DNA of 37,703 bases, taken from Verrucomicrobiota bacterium. Its GTDB lineage: Bacteria; Verrucomicrobiota; Verrucomicrobiia; Palsa-1439. Position numbers and translations under genes: made by a program. The DNA lies in assembly GCA_016871575.1 (NCBI GenBank), contig VHCW01000045.1:1-37703 (forward strand), in the 5' to 3' direction. The notes under the pieces are model-generated. The model did no database searches and had not been told where the DNA came from. It saw nothing but the letters and a program-made list of their open reading frames with translations. Within the stretch, counting starts at the first letter, position 1; each line of letters opens with the position of its first letter. Shown here in pieces: positions 36,601-37,703 of this stretch.

Positions 36601-37607
36601 GCGACACCGCCACGCCAACAATCAACCTCGCGTTCAACGTGAGCAGTGCGACCAACGGCGCCGTCGTGTTGTTGGCCGACGGCCACACGGCGCGATTCAC
36701 TCCCGCCGCAAATTTTCACGGCACCGGCCTGTTCCTCTACTCGGTCACCGATGCGGGAAACAACACGGCCACCGCCGGCGTTTCGGTTACCGTTCTGCCT
36801 GCGACGTGGTATTGGGACGGCTCGGCCGCCGCCGGGCTGCAACCCACCAACGGCAACTGGGACAGCACAACGCCGACTTGGTCGTCCACGCCTTCCGGCA
36901 CAGGCTCGCTTCTGGCTTGGCCGCCGCTTGGCAACGACGCCGCCTTCATCGGCGCCGGCGGCGCGTACAGCATCACCGTCATCGCTACACAACAAGTCAA
37001 TCATCTCCTCACCACCAACGGCACATGGACGTTCACCGGCGGCGTGTTGCACCACGCAAAAGGAACGATGACCCTCACCATTGCGGCCAACACAACCATC
37101 AACACTCCGATTCTGGCCGACACCGGATTAATCAAGGACGGCCCGGCCACGCTCACGCTTGGCGCGACCAACGTTTACAGCGGCGTCACCGCCATCAACG
37201 CCGGCACCCTCACCATCACCGCTGACAACGCGCTGCCCATCACCACCGACCTTCTCATCGGCAACACCAACCACACGGTTGGACATCTCAACCTCAGCAA
37301 CTGCAACCAGACCGTTGCCAGCCTCCATTGCCAATCGCTCAGCGCCGCAACTAACACAGTGAAGATTGCGCCCGGCAAAACACTCACCGTCACCAACGCC
37401 GCCACCGGCATCGCCTGCGGCGTCGGCAACTACGGCAGCAGCATCGGCAACCTCGCCGCGACAACCCGCGTCTGGTTCGCCGGCGGCGGAAATCTGGAAG
37501 TGAACGCCCCGCGCGGCGCGTTCTCCATCGAGCCGTGCGGCACCAACAGCGGCGTGGCGCTCCTCGATCTATCTAGCCCATTTGTTTCACCGTACGAAAG
37601 GTTGTGA
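33642..37607 (+). CDS. Giant exported PA14/heparinase II-III-like/autotransporter-repeat protein, 3' end interrupted
   Basis: 1321 aa to the present stop. Signal peptide 1-25 (VVGLACAVDARAAG). PA14 domain 1 is at about 28-165 (ETYTFYVTADDGATLWVNDR) and a second PA14-like domain at about 175-335. A heparinase II/III-type alpha-toroid runs from about 345 to 640 (PSHPRLFATAERFAWLR, NNWNMVCNGG), and its beta domain from about 650 to 950 includes KGGEMGAAHGNLDAGTF near 712. A cadherin-like beta module is at about 966-1050, and autotransporter-associated beta-strand repeats from about 1052 (GTLTITADNAL). After VALLDLS the sequence abruptly changes to SPFVSPYERL-stop, without the usual repeats or C-terminal sorting signal, so the original 3' end seems cut by inserted DNA. 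Polysaccharide lyase activity on a uronate polymer is inference. Confidence 0.85.
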   Translation: MSKALSRVFALSVVGLACAVDARAAGTGLTGEYFTTNNFTGTKTTRVDATVNFSWGAGAPGIGGLATNNFSIRWSGQVEPRHDETYTFYVTADDGATLWVNDRLIGSRWYSATPAQMAAQIALKAGQRVNLRLEYMETTGNASIQLEWASASQPREVIPQSQLYPATMPAERGTILREHWENLPGTAISALTSSSNYPLKPDGREMLLSFECLQTNWAGNIGTRVRGYLTPQTNGLFTFAVAASDTAELWLSTDTNAANKQLIASVASATGFRDWSNQVSQVSTGRPLVAWEKYYVELLHKAGSNNHHYSVAWKPPGASPFQVIGADHLVPARLKEALPEQTNIFDTLAPSHPRLFATAERFAWLRQQITDNPTGQPAQWYASLYRSATNLFTAAPVTYVLDNRGTILSQSRTVANRMYQLGLAWNMSGDSNFAERAWIELTAAGNFPNWNPSHFLDTAEMTHAFGLAYDWFHGYWTPAQRTFLLTNITTKGLSPGLSAFSNNVGWTRSTANNWNMVCNGGLTVGALAVGTDAEAIAEQVVSKTVVSQAPVMQRWTADNGAWFEGPGYWDYTSDYNFRMLAALQSALGSDFGLSATEGLNNAGLFAMLLTSANRRNFNFADASMGASSGPQMTWWARRFNVPAYACHERTNNIADVLGLLWWDPRGSDPASEGIGADLLFLGPTGATPFKSQHVGVFRSSWGDNNETMLAFKGGEMGAAHGNLDAGTFVLEALGKRWAWDLGADDYSLPGYFNSSPTAPINRWQYYRMRGEGQNTIIINPGAGPDLKYGAVAPVWLFQSKENARAMSIVDLTPVATNVTRLWRGFQLFGPQRKQALVQDEIEGASSADAWWFLHYRSDLTDLTISSDGASATMTQGDHRLWARILSSNGTFQIMDARPLPTSPDPDGQNLNKTHRKLAIHLTAVTNTTIAVWFVPLAPGQNPPIVPPAITPLSQWHIPENDPPLALDGYVTTPQNTAADVDLWTLASDTATPTINLAFNVSSATNGAVVLLADGHTARFTPAANFHGTGLFLYSVTDAGNNTATAGVSVTVLPATWYWDGSAAAGLQPTNGNWDSTTPTWSSTPSGTGSLLAWPPLGNDAAFIGAGGAYSITVIATQQVNHLLTTNGTWTFTGGVLHHAKGTMTLTIAANTTINTPILADTGLIKDGPATLTLGATNVYSGVTAINAGTLTITADNALPITTDLLIGNTNHTVGHLNLSNCNQTVASLHCQSLSAATNTVKIAPGKTLTVTNAATGIACGVGNYGSSIGNLAATTRVWFAGGGNLEVNAPRGAFSIEPCGTNSGVALLDLSSPFVSPYERL

Positions 37608-37703
37608 TGGTTTTTCGATTTGATTGAGGCTCTGAACCCTCTGCCCAAGAGTCATCAGCAGTTTCAAAGGACGACGGCCTCTGCGGAGGCCGCGTCGGGC
37701 GGG
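37570..37703. other. Abrupt change of sequence at window end, with hairpin
   Basis: From about 37570 the repeat-rich coding character stops and a more AT-containing segment begins. After the stop at 37605-37607 the same frame stays open to the edge (DLIEALNPLPKSHQQFQ), possibly the start of another gene from TTG 37620. A 7-bp perfect hairpin CGGCCTC-TGCG-GAGGCCG lies at 37675-37692. It may be the edge of an insertion element; no terminal repeat is recognised. Confidence 0.4.

Overview
The window is about 60% G+C bacterial chromosome with about 30 tightly packed protein genes and no rRNA, tRNA, CRISPR or phage module. The gene content points to the PVC group, most likely a soil or sediment Verrucomicrobiota of the Pedosphaera/Limisphaerales kind. 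Pointers are hydrazine-synthase-alpha-like beta-propeller cytochromes, Tat-exported TIM-barrel proteins, a HEAT-repeat/c-heme fusion, and a very large PA14/heparinase-like/autotransporter-repeat exoprotein. The taxonomic call is inference.

Layout. 1-9000: a 5'-truncated membrane metallophosphoesterase and an RluA-type pseudouridine synthase (+). They face a leftward block: ComM/YifB ATPase, a NahK-like sugar kinase, lutC, lutB, lutA, a SUMF1-domain exported protein and a fumarylacetoacetase-family enzyme. 9000-14500: a rightward block with Rrf2 regulator, Mrp/ApbC ATPase and MIP18 protein (Fe-S assembly), an exported unknown, a beta-CASP RNase-like hydrolase and N-acetylglutamate synthase. 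14456-16738: a zinc-ribbon coiled-coil protein, then a divergent Lrp regulator/aminotransferase pair with a 16-bp direct repeat between them. 16739-19991: a stretch that looks acquired, with a three-heme HzsA-like protein and an IS91-type transposase remnant. 19992-26268: a translationally coupled leftward operon (Tat TIM-barrel oxidoreductase-like, Tat glycosidase-like, 1250-aa propeller/heme/HEAT protein). 26269-28167: three tandem hairpins, a lipoprotein and an alpha/beta hydrolase. 28184-33530: a leftward operon dhaK-dhaL-lsrF-like aldolase-S9 peptidase, followed by an FmdB-like gene with its own promoter. 33642-37607: the giant exoprotein, whose 3' end looks interrupted by foreign DNA.

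How genes work together. lutABC oxidises L-lactate and is coupled to a hexosamine-type 1-kinase, suggesting use of fermentation products and host or plant glycans. dhaKL with an LsrF-like aldolase forms a small ketose-phosphate module. The exported hydrolases, propeller cytochromes and peptidase suggest a polymer degrader. The S9 peptidase carries a VHL-beta-like domain in which the residues that form the hydroxyproline pocket of human VHL are kept, without gaps, apart from one Ser-to-Thr change. It is a candidate for recognising hydroxyproline-rich (collagen- or extensin-like) substrates and is the most interesting single observation here.

Expression. Most operon-leading genes have a sigma70-like promoter whose -10 box lies only 6-14 nt before the start codon, implying leaderless or nearly leaderless mRNAs. 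Three genes (lrp-like, dhaK, fmdB-like) instead have 14-24-nt leaders with clear Shine-Dalgarno sequences.
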